Shown: in pieces, positions 33,270-33,313 of the stretch
Layout of the letters: the number at the start of each line of letters is the position of its first letter
How positions within the stretch are numbered: the first letter of the stretch is position 1
Source of the DNA: Cereibacter sphaeroides
Lineage (GTDB): Bacteria > Pseudomonadota > Alphaproteobacteria > Rhodobacterales > Rhodobacteraceae
Assembly (NCBI GenBank): GCA_003243455.1
Contig: QFQS01000014.1
Location: forward strand, 1-33,313
Length of the DNA: 33,313 bases
Direction: 5' to 3'
Notes under the pieces: model-generated
Database searches by the model: none
Told to the model about the DNA's origin: nothing
The model's input: only the letters and a program-made list of their open reading frames with translations
Made by a program: the position numbers and the translations under genes

Positions 33270-33313
33270 TTAGTTGATCTGTGCCTCTGATGCCAGCCTG
33301 GGCGGGAGGTGGA

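Overview
The window looks like a chromosome segment of an alphaproteobacterium of the Sphingomonadaceae (Sphingobium/Sphingomonas/Novosphingobium type). This rests on the atpI-atpB-atpE order, the high-GC codon use, the family-typical SapC protein and the style of the mobile genes. Genus is an inference. About 1-13.8 kb is chromosomal core; from the tRNA-Glu gene onward it is an integrated, mobilizable or conjugative-type element that runs past the right edge.

Core part. On the minus strand lie the end of the F0 operon (atpI, atpB, atpE cut by the window edge) and an overlapping three-gene envelope operon (ydbH-ynbE-ydbL) for the AsmA/TamB-like inter-membrane bridge. radC follows on the plus strand, then an 805-residue RTX-type calcium-binding protein made of three modules repeated at exactly 804 bp. 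Next come an RhlE-like DEAD-box helicase (minus), a small exported unknown (minus), a D-2-hydroxyacid dehydrogenase-type flavoprotein (plus) and a SapC protein (plus). A hairpin-rich spacer, which may hold a small RNA, leads to tRNA-Glu(CUC).

Element part. From right to left on the minus strand, a tightly coupled mobilization operon encodes a ribbon-helix-helix protein, a TraD-type coupling ATPase, a MobF relaxase-helicase and a VirB1-like lytic transglycosylase. No type IV secretion channel genes are visible here. Upstream of this operon sit CAGTGCC iterons and a structured repeat (copy 1, about 20483-20564). A second copy with the same architecture lies about 6.9 kb away (27362-27429). Between the copies is a passenger segment: two translationally coupled tyrosine recombinases with a sigma-70-region-4-like mini-protein, a nucleotidyltransferase-HEPN fusion, an exported unknown, and a divergent FRG-domain / HNH-endonuclease pair. 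This looks like a nested mobile island carrying possible defence genes.

Right of copy 2, backbone-type genes resume: a small coiled-coil protein (plus), then on the minus strand two paralogous DUF2493 (SLOG) proteins around a DUF6117 protein, a DUF736 protein, and a YcaQ/AlkX-type DNA glycosylase. Two minus-strand terminators lie in a stretch without genes, and a HIRAN-domain fragment sits at the right edge.

Most promising for novelty are the pair of covarying structured repeats bracketing the passenger island, and the passenger's gene content.
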